Shown here piece after piece: positions 35,240 through 44,013 of a stretch of DNA of 63,119 nucleotides (position 1 is its first letter; each line of letters opens with the position of its first letter). The stretch is from Bacillota bacterium. GTDB lineage: Bacteria; Bacillota; Clostridia; Caldicoprobacterales; Xylanivirgaceae. Made by a program: the position numbers and the translations under genes. The stretch spans positions 1 through 63,119 of the forward strand of contig JAMOAB010000119.1 of the NCBI GenBank assembly GCA_023621995.1, written 5' to 3'. The notes beneath the pieces were generated by a model. It was not told where the DNA came from. It did not search any database and was given only the letters and a program-made list of their open reading frames with translations.

Positions 35240-36349
35240 ATGAACTTGGTTAGTGATGGCAATATTAAAATATTCATAAGTCAAGATAATATATATTCTA
35301 TCCTACGTCATAAAAAGAAACTCTTTAGGAGAAGAGATTTTGGTTTTTTGCTTGGAAGAGTTGAAGAGAAGGGAGAAAGGGTCTTTGTAAATGTAGAGGA
35401 AATATTCCCAATTGGAAAGCTTAGGGATATAGACGAATTTTTTACAGGGACAAGGTGGCTGGGGCTTAAATCTAAGGTGGCAGATAAGTATCCTGGCAAA
35501 GAGATTATAGGATGGTATGGGGTACGCACAGGCTGGGATGCCATGATGATGGAGAAAGATCAGTCTATTCATCAGAGTTTTTTCAATAAAAAGTGGCATG
35601 TAATGTATCTATTCGATGATAGGAGTGGACTTGGAAACTTCTATACTTGGGAAGGAAGCAATCTAAAGAGATATAGCGGTGAATATAGATATGGTGATTT
35701 TGAGGGACAGGGTGGACACTATGGCGATAAAAATTATGCAAGGTGGTCCATGGCAATTGCTATAGGTGCTATATTATTGTTTCTTGTATACCCTAGATAC
35801 ATAGGCCCCAGATATAACAGCCTAAGTAGAGGGCAAGATAATGGATCGATGGGGGATGGCAGAACTGTACTAAAGATGAATTCACAAGAGCGAGAGAACA
35901 AGCCCGATAAGACAGAGGAAGATGCTAGAAAAGGGCAAGGGGTAAATCTAGAAGATGTGCATGATGGGTCAGAAAATATGCATGATAAGGCAGAAGGTAT
36001 ACACTATGAGCTAGAAAATACGTATGCACAATCACAAAGAGAGATTGAGAAGCTAAAGAAGACCATTGATGTGTTAGAACATGAACTAGAGATCAAAGAT
36101 ATTGGGGCTGAATCTACAGAACAAGGAGCGCTTACAAATGCCGAGGGAATAGTATATCGAGTTCAAGCAGGAGATACACTATCAGGGATTAGTAAGCAGT
36201 TTTATGGCCATTCTAAATATAGTAAGGCATTGGGTAAGCTCAATAGAATATCAGATCATAAGACCTTGCAGGTAGGGAGTTATTTGGTTATTCCGCCGGA
36301 GCAGGAGATAGAGAGGGTACATGCTAGCATGGAAGGGGATAATGACTAA
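35240..36349 (+). CDS. Membrane protein: MPN/JAB-like cytosolic domain + TM + LysM
   Basis: 369 residues, ATG 35240 after AGGAGG. Residues about 1-160 look like an MPN/JAB fold: FGFLLGRVEEKGERVFVNVE followed by EIIGWYGVRTGWDAMM...KDQSIHQSFF, which aligns with the GWYHSHP...S..D..xH stretch of JAMM proteases. The metal-binding His-x-His and Ser are replaced (GWYGVRTGW), so no protease activity is expected. A transmembrane helix follows (about 172-192), then a charged linker with a coiled coil (about 250-290) and a C-terminal LysM (about 305-352, YRVQAGDTLSGISKQFYG) that binds peptidoglycan. It would therefore link a cytosolic binding domain to the wall. The MPN call is inference from motif spacing. 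Confidence 0.72.
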   Translation: MNLVSDGNIKIFISQDNIYSILRHKKKLFRRRDFGFLLGRVEEKGERVFVNVEEIFPIGKLRDIDEFFTGTRWLGLKSKVADKYPGKEIIGWYGVRTGWDAMMMEKDQSIHQSFFNKKWHVMYLFDDRSGLGNFYTWEGSNLKRYSGEYRYGDFEGQGGHYGDKNYARWSMAIAIGAILLFLVYPRYIGPRYNSLSRGQDNGSMGDGRTVLKMNSQERENKPDKTEEDARKGQGVNLEDVHDGSENMHDKAEGIHYELENTYAQSQREIEKLKKTIDVLEHELEIKDIGAESTEQGALTNAEGIVYRVQAGDTLSGISKQFYGHSKYSKALGKLNRISDHKTLQVGSYLVIPPEQEIERVHASMEGDND

Positions 36350-36419
36350 TAATTAGTAATAATATGCGGAAATAGAATTGATAAGAGTAGATGAAAAATT
36401 GATTTTAAGAGGTGGTCAT

Positions 36420-37319
36420 ATGTTATTTTGTACATACATATATGAAGGCCAGGAATGTGTAGGCATAATAGATGATAACAAACAGAAGGTTTTTGATATG
36501 AAAGAGTTATTTGTTAAGCTAGGTATAGCTCCACCAAAGGATATGATAGAGCTAATAGCTATGAAGAGTGACGATCTTATAGAGGATATGGAGCAGCTCT
36601 GCGATATAGCTTCTGGAATACCTATGGAGGAGGTAAGGTTAACCTCCCCCATACCCCATCCAATAAGGAATGTATTTTGTCTGGGTAAAAATTATCATGA
36701 TCATATAAAGGAGTTAGCAGGTAAGCGTATAGATAGCACTGGAGATATACCAGAGTATCCCATTTACTTTACCAAGGCAGTTTCTACTATAACTGGACCT
36801 ATGGATGATGTAGTAATGGATAGATCTGTAACGACTAAGGTTGATTATGAGGTAGAGTTGGTGATAATCATAGGTAAGGATGGAAAAGATATAGAAGTAG
36901 AGGATGTATATGACCATATATTCGGCTATAGTATAGGCAATGATTTTTCTGCGAGGGACTTGCAGGCTAATCACAGACAATGGCTTAAGGGTAAGTCGTT
37001 AGATACTTTCTGTGCAATGGGACCATGGATTGTCCACAAATGCGCAATAAAAGATCCCCATACATTGGACATAAGGTGTAAGGTAAATGGAGAAGTTAGG
37101 CAAAGTTCAAACACTCAATATATGATATTTGATATTCCATATATAGTGAGTGATCTATCAAAGGGGCTGGAACTTAGGGCTGGAGATATAATATTTACAG
37201 GGACTCCTTCAGGTGTGGGCCTGGGATTCGATCCACCACGATTTTTAAAAGATGGTGATGTAGTAGAGTGTGAAATAGAAGGCATAGGTAGTTTTATAAA
37301 TACTATAAAGGAAGTATAG
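36420..37319 (+). CDS. Fumarylacetoacetate hydrolase (FAH) family protein
   Basis: 299 residues from ATG 36420, 5-6 nt after AGAGGTGG; the in-frame upstream start has no RBS. Family motifs: FCLGKNYHDHIKE, metal ligands in DYEVELVIIIGK, GYSIGNDFSARDLQ, and FTGTPSGVGLGFDPP. FAH-fold enzymes hydrolyse or decarboxylate beta-diketones and 2-oxo acids using a divalent metal (acylpyruvases, oxaloacetate decarboxylases, HpcE-like hydratases). No aromatic catabolic genes are nearby, so an acylpyruvate or oxaloacetate role is more likely. Solitary gene. Confidence 0.9.
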   Translation: MLFCTYIYEGQECVGIIDDNKQKVFDMKELFVKLGIAPPKDMIELIAMKSDDLIEDMEQLCDIASGIPMEEVRLTSPIPHPIRNVFCLGKNYHDHIKELAGKRIDSTGDIPEYPIYFTKAVSTITGPMDDVVMDRSVTTKVDYEVELVIIIGKDGKDIEVEDVYDHIFGYSIGNDFSARDLQANHRQWLKGKSLDTFCAMGPWIVHKCAIKDPHTLDIRCKVNGEVRQSSNTQYMIFDIPYIVSDLSKGLELRAGDIIFTGTPSGVGLGFDPPRFLKDGDVVECEIEGIGSFINTIKEV

Positions 37320-37446
37320 CTCTATTAATCGGTAATAAATGCCTGTGGGATTTTGTTCCTAATTATAAAATATATATTGCTATCGGTAAATATATCCTGT
37401 ATAATCATTAACATTAATTGCAAAAAAGGCGAAAGGAGGGCTAGTC

Positions 37447-37595
37447 ATGATCAATAGAATGTCAGTAACATCTACAAAAATAGCATCTATAAAGGTGATG
37501 GCCCATTAACTGAATATGACACAAAAGACTTTAGAAGTTTTACCATGTCTTTTGCAATCAATTGGATAAAACCTTTCGGCCTAAATAGAAAATAA
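37447..37595 (+). other. Small ORF pair, possible frameshifted small protein
   Basis: AAAGGAGGG precedes ATG 37447, which gives only 20 codons (MINRMSVTSTKIASIKVMAH) and stops at 37507-37509. From about 37480 the -1 frame is open and protein-like (SIYKGDGPLTEYDTKDFRSF, then MSFAINWIKPFG), ending at 37593-37595. Joined at the AAAAA run near 37481, the two would make one peptide of about 50 residues. It could be a frameshift mutation in a small gene. Family not recognised. Confidence 0.3.
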
Positions 37596-37606
37596 GGATA
37601 AAGTGT

Positions 37607-37636
37607 GGCACGGTAAGAGTTATCGTGCTATTTTTA
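37607..37636 (+). terminator. Terminator downstream of the small ORF
   Basis: GGCACGGTAA (37607-37616) / TTATCGTGCT (37620-37629) with two G-U pairs, GAG loop, then ATTTTTATG. Its presence supports 37447-37595 being a real transcribed unit. Confidence 0.7.
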
Positions 37637-37748
37637 TGTCTAAAATGCCGCAAGAGGTTATTCCTTTGTGGTATTTTTGTACCTGTTTTGGTCAATATGC
37701 AAAAGGTTATGGAATTAAATGAGGAATGAATGTAGGGGATTTAAAATC

Positions 37749-37985
37749 ATGCATAGAATATTCCACAAATTCTGCAAGTCCAAACCTATTAAGCCTGATG
37801 GCATGGAAATTTATTGTAGATTAGAGGGAATTAAAGATCCAGTTAGAGGTTATCACATAGAGCAAAAGAAAAATAGAAAGACTAAAAAAGCAAAAGCTCT
37901 AAAGAGAGAAGGGTGCCCTTGTTATGGGGATAAGCAGTTCAAAGATATTTTGATAGATAGGGATAAAACAGGGTATTTATTATAA
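37749..37985 (+). CDS. Hypothetical basic small protein
   Basis: 78 residues from ATG 37749, with TAGGGGA upstream; an in-frame ATG at 37719 has no RBS. Very Lys/Arg-rich, with four cysteines (CKSK, IYCRLEG, EGCPCYGD) that could bind metal or nucleic acid. A fairly ordinary coding composition and position between a terminator and the DUF2721 gene support a real gene, but I recognise no family. Confidence 0.4.
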   Translation: MHRIFHKFCKSKPIKPDGMEIYCRLEGIKDPVRGYHIEQKKNRKTKKAKALKREGCPCYGDKQFKDILIDRDKTGYLL

Positions 37986-38034
37986 AACAGATAATATTAT
38001 TTAGGTATAATAGATAGTAAAGGAGTGATAGAGC

Positions 38035-38439
38035 ATGGAACTAGAACTTACGACGCCGGCGCTACTCTTTACTGCTATATCTCTTTTAATATCTGCATAT
38101 ACGAGTAGATTTTTAACATTGGCTCAGCTACTTAGACAGTTAGATGCTGTATATAGGGAAAAGGCAGATGAAGGAATACTAGAGCAGATGAAGAATTTAA
38201 GCAGAAGAATACAGCTTATAAGGTGGATGCAGATAATGGGCGTGTTTAGCTTTATATTATGTGTGTTGTCTATGTTTTTATTATTTATGAATCATCAGCT
38301 AGGTGGTCAGATAAGCTTTGGAATAAGCTTACTTTCCCTTATGATATCGCTAATAATCCTCATATATGAGGTGCAGATATCAGTAAATGCAATAGCATAC
38401 CAGTTACAAGACTATGAAGATGAAAAGCTGAAACTCTGA
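38035..38439 (+). CDS. DUF2721 membrane protein
   Basis: 134 residues, ATG 38035 after AAAGGAGTGATAGAGC. Signature start TTPALLFTAISLLISAYTSR, then LAQLLRQL, two further membrane helices near 66-85 and 92-112, and a charged C-terminus. This matches DUF2721 in length and layout. Function unknown; the family is widespread in bacteria. Monocistronic by spacing. Confidence 0.85.
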   Translation: MELELTTPALLFTAISLLISAYTSRFLTLAQLLRQLDAVYREKADEGILEQMKNLSRRIQLIRWMQIMGVFSFILCVLSMFLLFMNHQLGGQISFGISLLSLMISLIILIYEVQISVNAIAYQLQDYEDEKLKL

Positions 38440-38584
38440 TATTATATATAATATGCAAATGGCAATACGTCTTGTTTAATAACTTTACCTATACACCTAA
38501 ATTTAATTCCATTTTATATGAACTATTGTGTTATAATAGGGCAGAAGCGTCAAAAATAATGTACGATAAAGGAGAATTTGAATT

Positions 38585-39334
38585 ATGAATAAAAACAGAG
38601 TATTAGCACAGGTCAATGACAGGGAAATAACCCAGCAAGATGTATATGCATTTTTAAACAATCTAGGACCACAGGTGGCAATGCAATTTCAATCATCAGA
38701 GGGAATAAAGAAGTTGGTAGATGAGCTAGTAAATCAGGAGGTACTCTATTTGAACGCAGTAGAGGCGGAGCTCGATCAAGAAGAGGCTTTTAAAGCAGAA
38801 ATGGAAAAAGTCAGGGAAAATGTCTTAAAACAATATGCCCTTCAAAAACTCTTATCAGGTATATCAGCAACAGAGGATGAGATAAAGAGCTATTACGATG
38901 AGCATAAGGAATATTTCGTAAAGCCCGAATCTATCCGAGCTAGTCATATCTTAGTCGAAGAAGAGGAGGAGGCAGATGAAATCTTCAAGGAGATAGAGGA
39001 AGGGTTATCCTTTGAGGAGGCGGCAAGTAAATATTCTCTATGTCCTTCAAAGGAAATGGGTGGCGATTTAGGAGAGTTTAATAGAGGAAGTATGGTGCCA
39101 GAGTTTGAAGAAGTTGCCTTTAGTATTGAAGAGGGTAAAATCAGTGCCCCTGTAAAGACTCAATTTGGTTATCACCTAATAAAGGTAGTGCATAAAAACG
39201 AAGAGGGCATTAGTACACTGGAAGAGGTTAAAGACCAGGTCATGGAGCAGGTAATTGGACTTAAGCAACAAGCCAAATATCTAGATACGACTAAAGAGTT
39301 GAAATCAAAATATAATATAAAGACATATTATTAA
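38585..39334 (+). CDS. PpiC/parvulin-type peptidyl-prolyl isomerase, cytosolic form
   Basis: 249 residues, ATG 38585 after AAAGGAG. A SurA/PrsA-like N-terminal chaperone helix bundle (1-110) precedes a rotamase domain (about 117-210): IRASHILVEEEEEADEIFKE, FEEAASKYSLCPSK, GGDLGEFNRGSMVPEFEEVA, and FGYHLIKV. Unlike PrsA it has no signal peptide or lipobox, so it should act in the cytoplasm, perhaps folding nascent proteins. A short hairpin follows. Confidence 0.9.
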   Translation: MNKNRVLAQVNDREITQQDVYAFLNNLGPQVAMQFQSSEGIKKLVDELVNQEVLYLNAVEAELDQEEAFKAEMEKVRENVLKQYALQKLLSGISATEDEIKSYYDEHKEYFVKPESIRASHILVEEEEEADEIFKEIEEGLSFEEAASKYSLCPSKEMGGDLGEFNRGSMVPEFEEVAFSIEEGKISAPVKTQFGYHLIKVVHKNEEGISTLEEVKDQVMEQVIGLKQQAKYLDTTKELKSKYNIKTYY

Positions 39335-39354
39335 TAGCTACTTTAAGTAGAAAG

Positions 39355-39380
39355 GCGAGGGCTGGCTAGTCCTCGCTATA
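39355..39380. terminator. Short hairpin between convergent genes
   Basis: GCGAGG (39355-39360) / CCTCGC (39371-39376), no good T-run on either strand; it overlaps the stop codon of the minus-strand gene. A weak terminator at best. Confidence 0.45.
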
Positions 39381-40074
39381 TTATATTGTGTAAGACATCG
39401 GCTAAGGAGATGTTTCTAGGATCCCAATGTCTATGTTTAAAGTCAAAGGTCTTATATGGCCTATTGAATGAGTCTATTAGTTCAAAGAATACATGATCTA
39501 GCCAAGGTGGTGTCCATGCCCCTGATCGGGCAATGTGTATATAGGATATGTTAGGCATATTATAAACCGCATCGGTTTTTAAATATTTTATATCAAATGT
39601 GCCATTTATCTCTTCAAAGTGTATACTCTCTTCATGAGAAAATGGGCTTAAAAAAATATATGCCGTGTCTATAATGGAATCGTTTAAGAGTTTACCTAGC
39701 CAATTGGAGCAGTTTACTTCAAATTCAAGGGAAGAGAGACCTCCATATCCCAGATCTGTATGGGCATCAAAAGAATAGACATTTTTACATTCATACTGTC
39801 TTGCTATATAGTAGCTTAGCCTGTGTGAATCTGATACATATAGCTTGGCGTTTTTATCTATATTAAATCGAGCTTGTAGCGTGGTTGTAAATGTTTCTAA
39901 GAGTTCAGTATCAACTTCTATATTTGATTCTATATCTTCTCCCTGTATTTTTGCCTCTAAATATCGTTTATACCAAATGGAAATTATATTTTTCTCATTT
40001 TCAAGATATGATCCAGACCATTCTTGCCTTAGAGGTATAAAATAATCCCAGTCAATGCTAAGAAGATTAGACAT
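39376..40074 (-). CDS. Arginase-fold protein (UPF0489 / peptide-arginase-like)
   Basis: 232 residues from ATG 40074 (MSNLLSIDWDYF), 10 nt after AAAGGAGG; the longer ORF includes the RBS. Motifs suit the ureohydrolase fold: an N-terminal SIDWDYF strand, LYVSDSHRLSYYI, VYSFDAHTDLGYGG (metal-ligand region D-A-H-T-D), and FDFKHRHWDPRN near the C-terminus. UPF0489 and the related peptide arginases (which turn peptidyl-arginine into ornithine in some RiPPs) share this pattern. No RiPP precursor or maturase is adjacent, so a housekeeping or orphan role is possible. Metal binding is likely but the substrate is unknown. Confidence 0.68.
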   Translation of the reverse strand: MSNLLSIDWDYFIPLRQEWSGSYLENEKNIISIWYKRYLEAKIQGEDIESNIEVDTELLETFTTTLQARFNIDKNAKLYVSDSHRLSYYIARQYECKNVYSFDAHTDLGYGGLSSLEFEVNCSNWLGKLLNDSIIDTAYIFLSPFSHEESIHFEEINGTFDIKYLKTDAVYNMPNISYIHIARSGAWTPPWLDHVFFELIDSFNRPYKTFDFKHRHWDPRNISLADVLHNII

Positions 40075-40188
40075 GCCAAGGACACCTCCTTTGTGCATAT
40101 ATTATACACCTATGTAAGTATCGTGTCCATCTATTGGGTTTTTAACTATCCTAATCAATATATAATTGACTTTTAAGCTCCATATTTG

Positions 40189-40518
40189 TTATTTTCTATG
40201 ATATTTATAATATGCAATTATAAGCATATTTTGTTCAGTGGTTTCCTCTTTATATCTAAATGTAACCCCATTTAAACTCATAAGTTCACTGCATTTAAGA
40301 TCTTTCAATGGATGAGAGAAGACTATTTCGTTGCTACACACAATTGTAAGTCTATTATTGTATACGTTTATTATTCCATCTTTGCCGATAATAGTCTCTT
40401 GATATGTGCCAGGATTTTTTTTGATTACATATCTTATATGTCTGCCATCTAGACTGTGGAGCAGTTCTTCGTTTTCAATGTGTTTTTTCTGCCTTTTTGA
40501 TATTCCCTTGAAGAACAT
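40189..40518 (-). CDS. Hypothetical small protein, PH-like beta-rich
   Basis: 109 residues, ATG 40518 with AAAGGTGAG at the right distance. A basic N-terminus (KGISKRQKKHIENEELLHSL) precedes a predicted series of beta strands with alternating hydrophobics (GKDGIINVYNNRLTIVCSNE, GVTFRYKEETT), suggestive of a small beta-barrel or PH-like domain. I do not recognise a family. It lies upstream of the arginase-fold gene on the same strand, about 110 bp away, and might share its promoter. Confidence 0.6.
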   Translation of the reverse strand: MFFKGISKRQKKHIENEELLHSLDGRHIRYVIKKNPGTYQETIIGKDGIINVYNNRLTIVCSNEIVFSHPLKDLKCSELMSLNGVTFRYKEETTEQNMLIIAYYKYHRK

Positions 40519-40737
40519 AGTTTCTCACCTTTTCATATTATCATACTGTCTATATTATACAGAGATTTTTTGTATATGTCTATCGTGCTTGTCATGTCAC
40601 TGTAATTTACAATGATGCCATATTTAAAGAGATAGAGACCCAAATATATGATGTATTAGTTTGTTTGCTTTTCATTTTATGATAATATATCTTATAAAAG
40701 AATGGAATTTTATTTAACCTAGTAAGGAGGAGTACCT

Positions 40738-41742
40738 ATGGATTACAAATTACTTGGGAATACTTGTATGAAAGTGTCTCGAGTAGGCTTTGGAGGCATA
40801 CCAATACAACAGCTTAAACAGGATGATGTAAATAAAATAATAGATAAGTGTTTAGAAATGGGTATTAATTTTTACGATACAGCTCGTGGGTATACAGTTA
40901 GTGAAGAGCTCTTAGGCAATGCCCTATATGGTCAGAGGGATAGAGTATATATAGCAACTAAATCCATGGCTAGGGATAAGGATGGCATGCTTGAGGAGGT
41001 TGAAACATCCCTTTCCAATCTAAGGACAGATTATATAGATCTATATCAACTCCATAATGTGGGTTCTATAGAAGAATTGGCTAGAACAATGGAAGACGAT
41101 GGAGCGTATGCAACGTTAAAGAAGTTAAAGTCAGAAGGCGTGGTGAGGCACATAGGCATTACCAGTCATAAGGAAGATGTTATCGAGGAGGCACTTGAGA
41201 CCGACTTATTTGAGACAATTCAATTTCCCTTTAATGTGGTGGAAAGGCAAGGAGAGCGACTATTTAAGATGGCATATGATAAGGGAATAGGGACTATAGC
41301 CATGAAGCCCATGGCAGGGGGTGCCATTCGAAATGGCAGAGATGCACTTAAGTTTATATTGGAAAATCCTAATTTGACTGTTGCCATACCTGGCATGGAT
41401 AGTGTCGAGCAGGTTGTGGAAAATGTCCAGGCTGCAGATGGGGTTTGCCTCACAGAGGAGGAGCGGGAACATCTAATAAAGTTGGCAAAGGAGCTTGGCG
41501 ATACATTCTGTAGAAGATGTGGCTATTGTCTACCATGTCCTGAAGGAATAAATATTCCCATGATGTTTCTTGTAGAGGGCTATTACACCCGTTATGGTCT
41601 CGAGGACTGGGCCATACAGCGATATAACTCCCAAGAAAAAAAAGCAGGAGATTGTATAAAATGTGGTACATGTGAGACAAAGTGTCCCTATGAGTTACCT
41701 ATAAGAGATATGCTCGATAATGTGAAAGAGATATTAGGATAG
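40738..41742 (+). CDS. Aldo/keto reductase with C-terminal 4Fe-4S domain
   Basis: 334 residues, ATG 40738 after AAGGAGGAG. An aldo/keto reductase (beta/alpha)8 barrel (1-255) has VGFGGIPIQQL, the catalytic Asp/Tyr segment INFYDTARGYTVSEELLG, and IGTIAMKPMAGG. The last 80 residues carry CRRCGYCLPCPEGINIPMM and CIKCGTCETKCPYELPI, ligands for one or two 4Fe-4S clusters. This is a common clostridial AKR subclass that probably couples ferredoxin-type electrons to carbonyl reduction. The carbonyl substrate is unknown. Monocistronic. Confidence 0.93.
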   Translation: MDYKLLGNTCMKVSRVGFGGIPIQQLKQDDVNKIIDKCLEMGINFYDTARGYTVSEELLGNALYGQRDRVYIATKSMARDKDGMLEEVETSLSNLRTDYIDLYQLHNVGSIEELARTMEDDGAYATLKKLKSEGVVRHIGITSHKEDVIEEALETDLFETIQFPFNVVERQGERLFKMAYDKGIGTIAMKPMAGGAIRNGRDALKFILENPNLTVAIPGMDSVEQVVENVQAADGVCLTEEEREHLIKLAKELGDTFCRRCGYCLPCPEGINIPMMFLVEGYYTRYGLEDWAIQRYNSQEKKAGDCIKCGTCETKCPYELPIRDMLDNVKEILG

Positions 41743-41776
41743 GACAGAGTTGGTCTTCACAAAAATTTGTATAAAT

Positions 41777-41818
41777 TTGATTTAGATCAAAGCTTTTATG
41801 TCATGATGCAGTTATACT
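41777..41818 (+). promoter_or_regulatory. FNR-box-controlled promoter of the metal-ATPase operon
   Basis: A perfect FNR consensus TTGAT-TTAG-ATCAA (41777-41790) precedes a -10 box TATACT (41813-41818). Taking +1 at about 41825, the box centre sits at -41.5, the position for class II activation. No good -35 box is present, which suits an activator-dependent promoter. The operon's last gene encodes an FNR/CRP-type regulator. Confidence 0.85.
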
Positions 41819-41876
41819 AAAAACACAGACAATGCTTATACTATAAGCAAATAAAAGCTTTGAAGGAGGAATAATT

Positions 41877-42092
41877 GTGAAGACAAAGACTTATCAATTA
41901 GAGACATTGACATGTCCAAGTTGTGTAACACGAATAGAGAAAGTAGTAGGCAAGACAGAAGGAGTGATACAGGTAGAAGTCTTATTTAACTCCAGTAGGG
42001 TCAAGGTAGAATATGAGGAAGATGTAGTTGACAGCAAGAGAATAGAAGATACAATTGAAGCCCTAGGCTATAGCATATTAGGTGGTAAATAA
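41877..42092 (+). CDS. HMA-domain metallochaperone (CopZ-like)
   Basis: 71 residues, GTG start at 41877 after GAAGGAGGA. One ferredoxin-like heavy-metal-associated domain with the soft-metal site TCPSC (Cys13, Cys16). It binds Cu(I) or another thiophilic ion and hands it to the P-type ATPase next door, whose own N-terminus lacks an HMA domain, so this protein substitutes for it. First gene of an FNR-box operon. Confidence 0.9.
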   Translation: MKTKTYQLETLTCPSCVTRIEKVVGKTEGVIQVEVLFNSSRVKVEYEEDVVDSKRIEDTIEALGYSILGGK

Positions 42093-42115
42093 TATGTTCC
42101 TAAGGGGAAATGGCC

Positions 42116-43978
42116 ATGTTTAAAATAAGTAAAGGTAAGAGGATCGTTTTTTCAGGAACTTTGATTGTAATAGCCTTATTAGGGAATTTTTTCAATGCAT
42201 CCATAGGCATATCCAATTTCCTAATGATTATCGCTGCAGTGATTGCCGGCTACCCAATAGCTGTAAATGCAATGAGAGGGCTGAGATTCCGAATAGTTGG
42301 AATCGATGCCCTTGTAACTCTTGCAGTAGTGGGAGCACTTTTAATAGGAGAGTATTGGGAAGCAGCAGCTGTTACATTTCTTTTTATGCTAGGAGACTAT
42401 CTGGAAGCTAAGACACTGGAGAAAACAAGATCATCTATAAAGATACTTCTTGAACTTGCTCCTGATACTGCTAGGGTAATACGCAATGATAAAGAGATAG
42501 AAATAGAAGCAGAAAATGTAGTGAAAGGAGATATAGCTGTAGTTAGGCCAGGAGAAAAGATACCAATAGACGGGGAAGTAATAGAGGGTGAGGCATACGT
42601 AAACCAATCAGCTATAACAGGAGAATCAATTCCCGTCCACAAAGAGATATCTGCCAAAGTATTTTCTGGTGCTGTAATTGAATCTGGATATATAAAGGTA
42701 AGAGCAGAGAAGGTAGGGGAGGATACTACATTTTCAAGAATTTTACAGATGGTAGAAGATGCACAGGATAAGAAGGCAAAGACTCAGAAGTTTCTAGAAG
42801 AATTCTCAAAATACTATACCCCTGGCATAATCATCCTTACTTTTATTATATATTTGATTACTAGGGACATTACTCTAGCTTTGACCCTTTTAGTGATCGC
42901 ATGTCCAGGTGCACTTGTGATTTCTGCTCCCGTATCCATAGTTGCAGGGATAGGAAATGGTGCAAAGAACGGTGTTCTCATAAAAGGTGGGGACATTATA
43001 GAAAGACTAGGTAAGGCTAAGGTAATTGCATTTGACAAAACAGGTACCCTTACTGTAGGAAAACCTAGAGTTACCAAAGTAAAAGGGTTTGGCATGTCGG
43101 AAGATGAAATTTTAGAGCTAGCAGGCAGAGCTGAGGTCTATTCAGAACACCCTCTAGGCAGAGCTATCATGGCAGAGGCTGTGGAGCGTTTTGGAGATAT
43201 AATAGATCCACCAGAAAAGTCAGAAATTATTGTTGGTCAAGGAATTAACGTAATTTTAGATGGCAGAACAGTACTAGTGGGAAATAGGCGACTTATGGAA
43301 CAAAATTATGTAGACATAACCGATGAGATAGAAGAATATATAAGGCGGGAAGAATTGGAGGGGCAGACAGCAGTAATTGTTTCAGATTCACAAGAGGTGT
43401 TAGGTGTCATATCTATTGCAGATGTTCTCAGGGAAGATGCAAGAGATACAGTAAGTAAATTAAAGACTTTAGGTATAAAGAAAGTAGTAATGCTGACCGG
43501 AGATAATAACAGAACTGCTGCTTCCATAGCAAGTCAAGTTGGCGTAGACGAGTTTTATGGAGAACTGTTGCCCCAAGATAAGGTTGCCATATTAGATAAT
43601 TTACAGGGACAGGTGGGGCCTACTGTGATGGTAGGTGATGGAGTCAATGATGCACCTGCCCTTGCATCGGCTGATCTGGGAATTGCCCTGGGAGGGGCAG
43701 GAACAGATGTTGCCATGGAGACTGCCGACGTCGTGCTTATGTCTGATCAGCTGTACAAGATTTTATATGCCATTGGACTTAGTAGGGCTACAGTAATGAA
43801 TCTTAAGCAAAATATATACTTTTCAATCATAGTTGCAGGTTTGCTTTTAGCAGGAGTTTTGGCAAAAAAGATAGATTTATCATCTGGCATGCTCATACAT
43901 GAACTTAGTGTATTGTTGGTCACAATAAATGCCATAAGGTTATTAGGTTATGGGAAAAAGACTGATGGGAAGCATTAA
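42116..43978 (+). CDS. P1B-type heavy-metal ATPase with CPG motif
   Basis: 620 residues from ATG 42116, 8 nt after AAGGGG; ATG 42110 is too near the RBS. No N-terminal HMA domain; membrane helices near 8-55, 65-100, 235-280 and 560-600. The actuator loop carries TGES (TGESIPVHKE). The transmembrane metal motif reads ACPGALVISAPV, CPG rather than the usual CPC, SPC or TPC. The phosphorylation site is DKTGTLT, and the hinge GDGVNDAPAL. Such pumps expel divalent or monovalent transition metals; CPG does not match a standard subgroup, so the metal cannot be predicted. Organised with its chaperone and FNR-type regulator. Confidence 0.93.
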   Translation: MFKISKGKRIVFSGTLIVIALLGNFFNASIGISNFLMIIAAVIAGYPIAVNAMRGLRFRIVGIDALVTLAVVGALLIGEYWEAAAVTFLFMLGDYLEAKTLEKTRSSIKILLELAPDTARVIRNDKEIEIEAENVVKGDIAVVRPGEKIPIDGEVIEGEAYVNQSAITGESIPVHKEISAKVFSGAVIESGYIKVRAEKVGEDTTFSRILQMVEDAQDKKAKTQKFLEEFSKYYTPGIIILTFIIYLITRDITLALTLLVIACPGALVISAPVSIVAGIGNGAKNGVLIKGGDIIERLGKAKVIAFDKTGTLTVGKPRVTKVKGFGMSEDEILELAGRAEVYSEHPLGRAIMAEAVERFGDIIDPPEKSEIIVGQGINVILDGRTVLVGNRRLMEQNYVDITDEIEEYIRREELEGQTAVIVSDSQEVLGVISIADVLREDARDTVSKLKTLGIKKVVMLTGDNNRTAASIASQVGVDEFYGELLPQDKVAILDNLQGQVGPTVMVGDGVNDAPALASADLGIALGGAGTDVAMETADVVLMSDQLYKILYAIGLSRATVMNLKQNIYFSIIVAGLLLAGVLAKKIDLSSGMLIHELSVLLVTINAIRLLGYGKKTDGKH

Positions 43979-44013
43979 TAATTGGCAAGTACAAGTATAC
44001 GGAGGCCGTCCAA

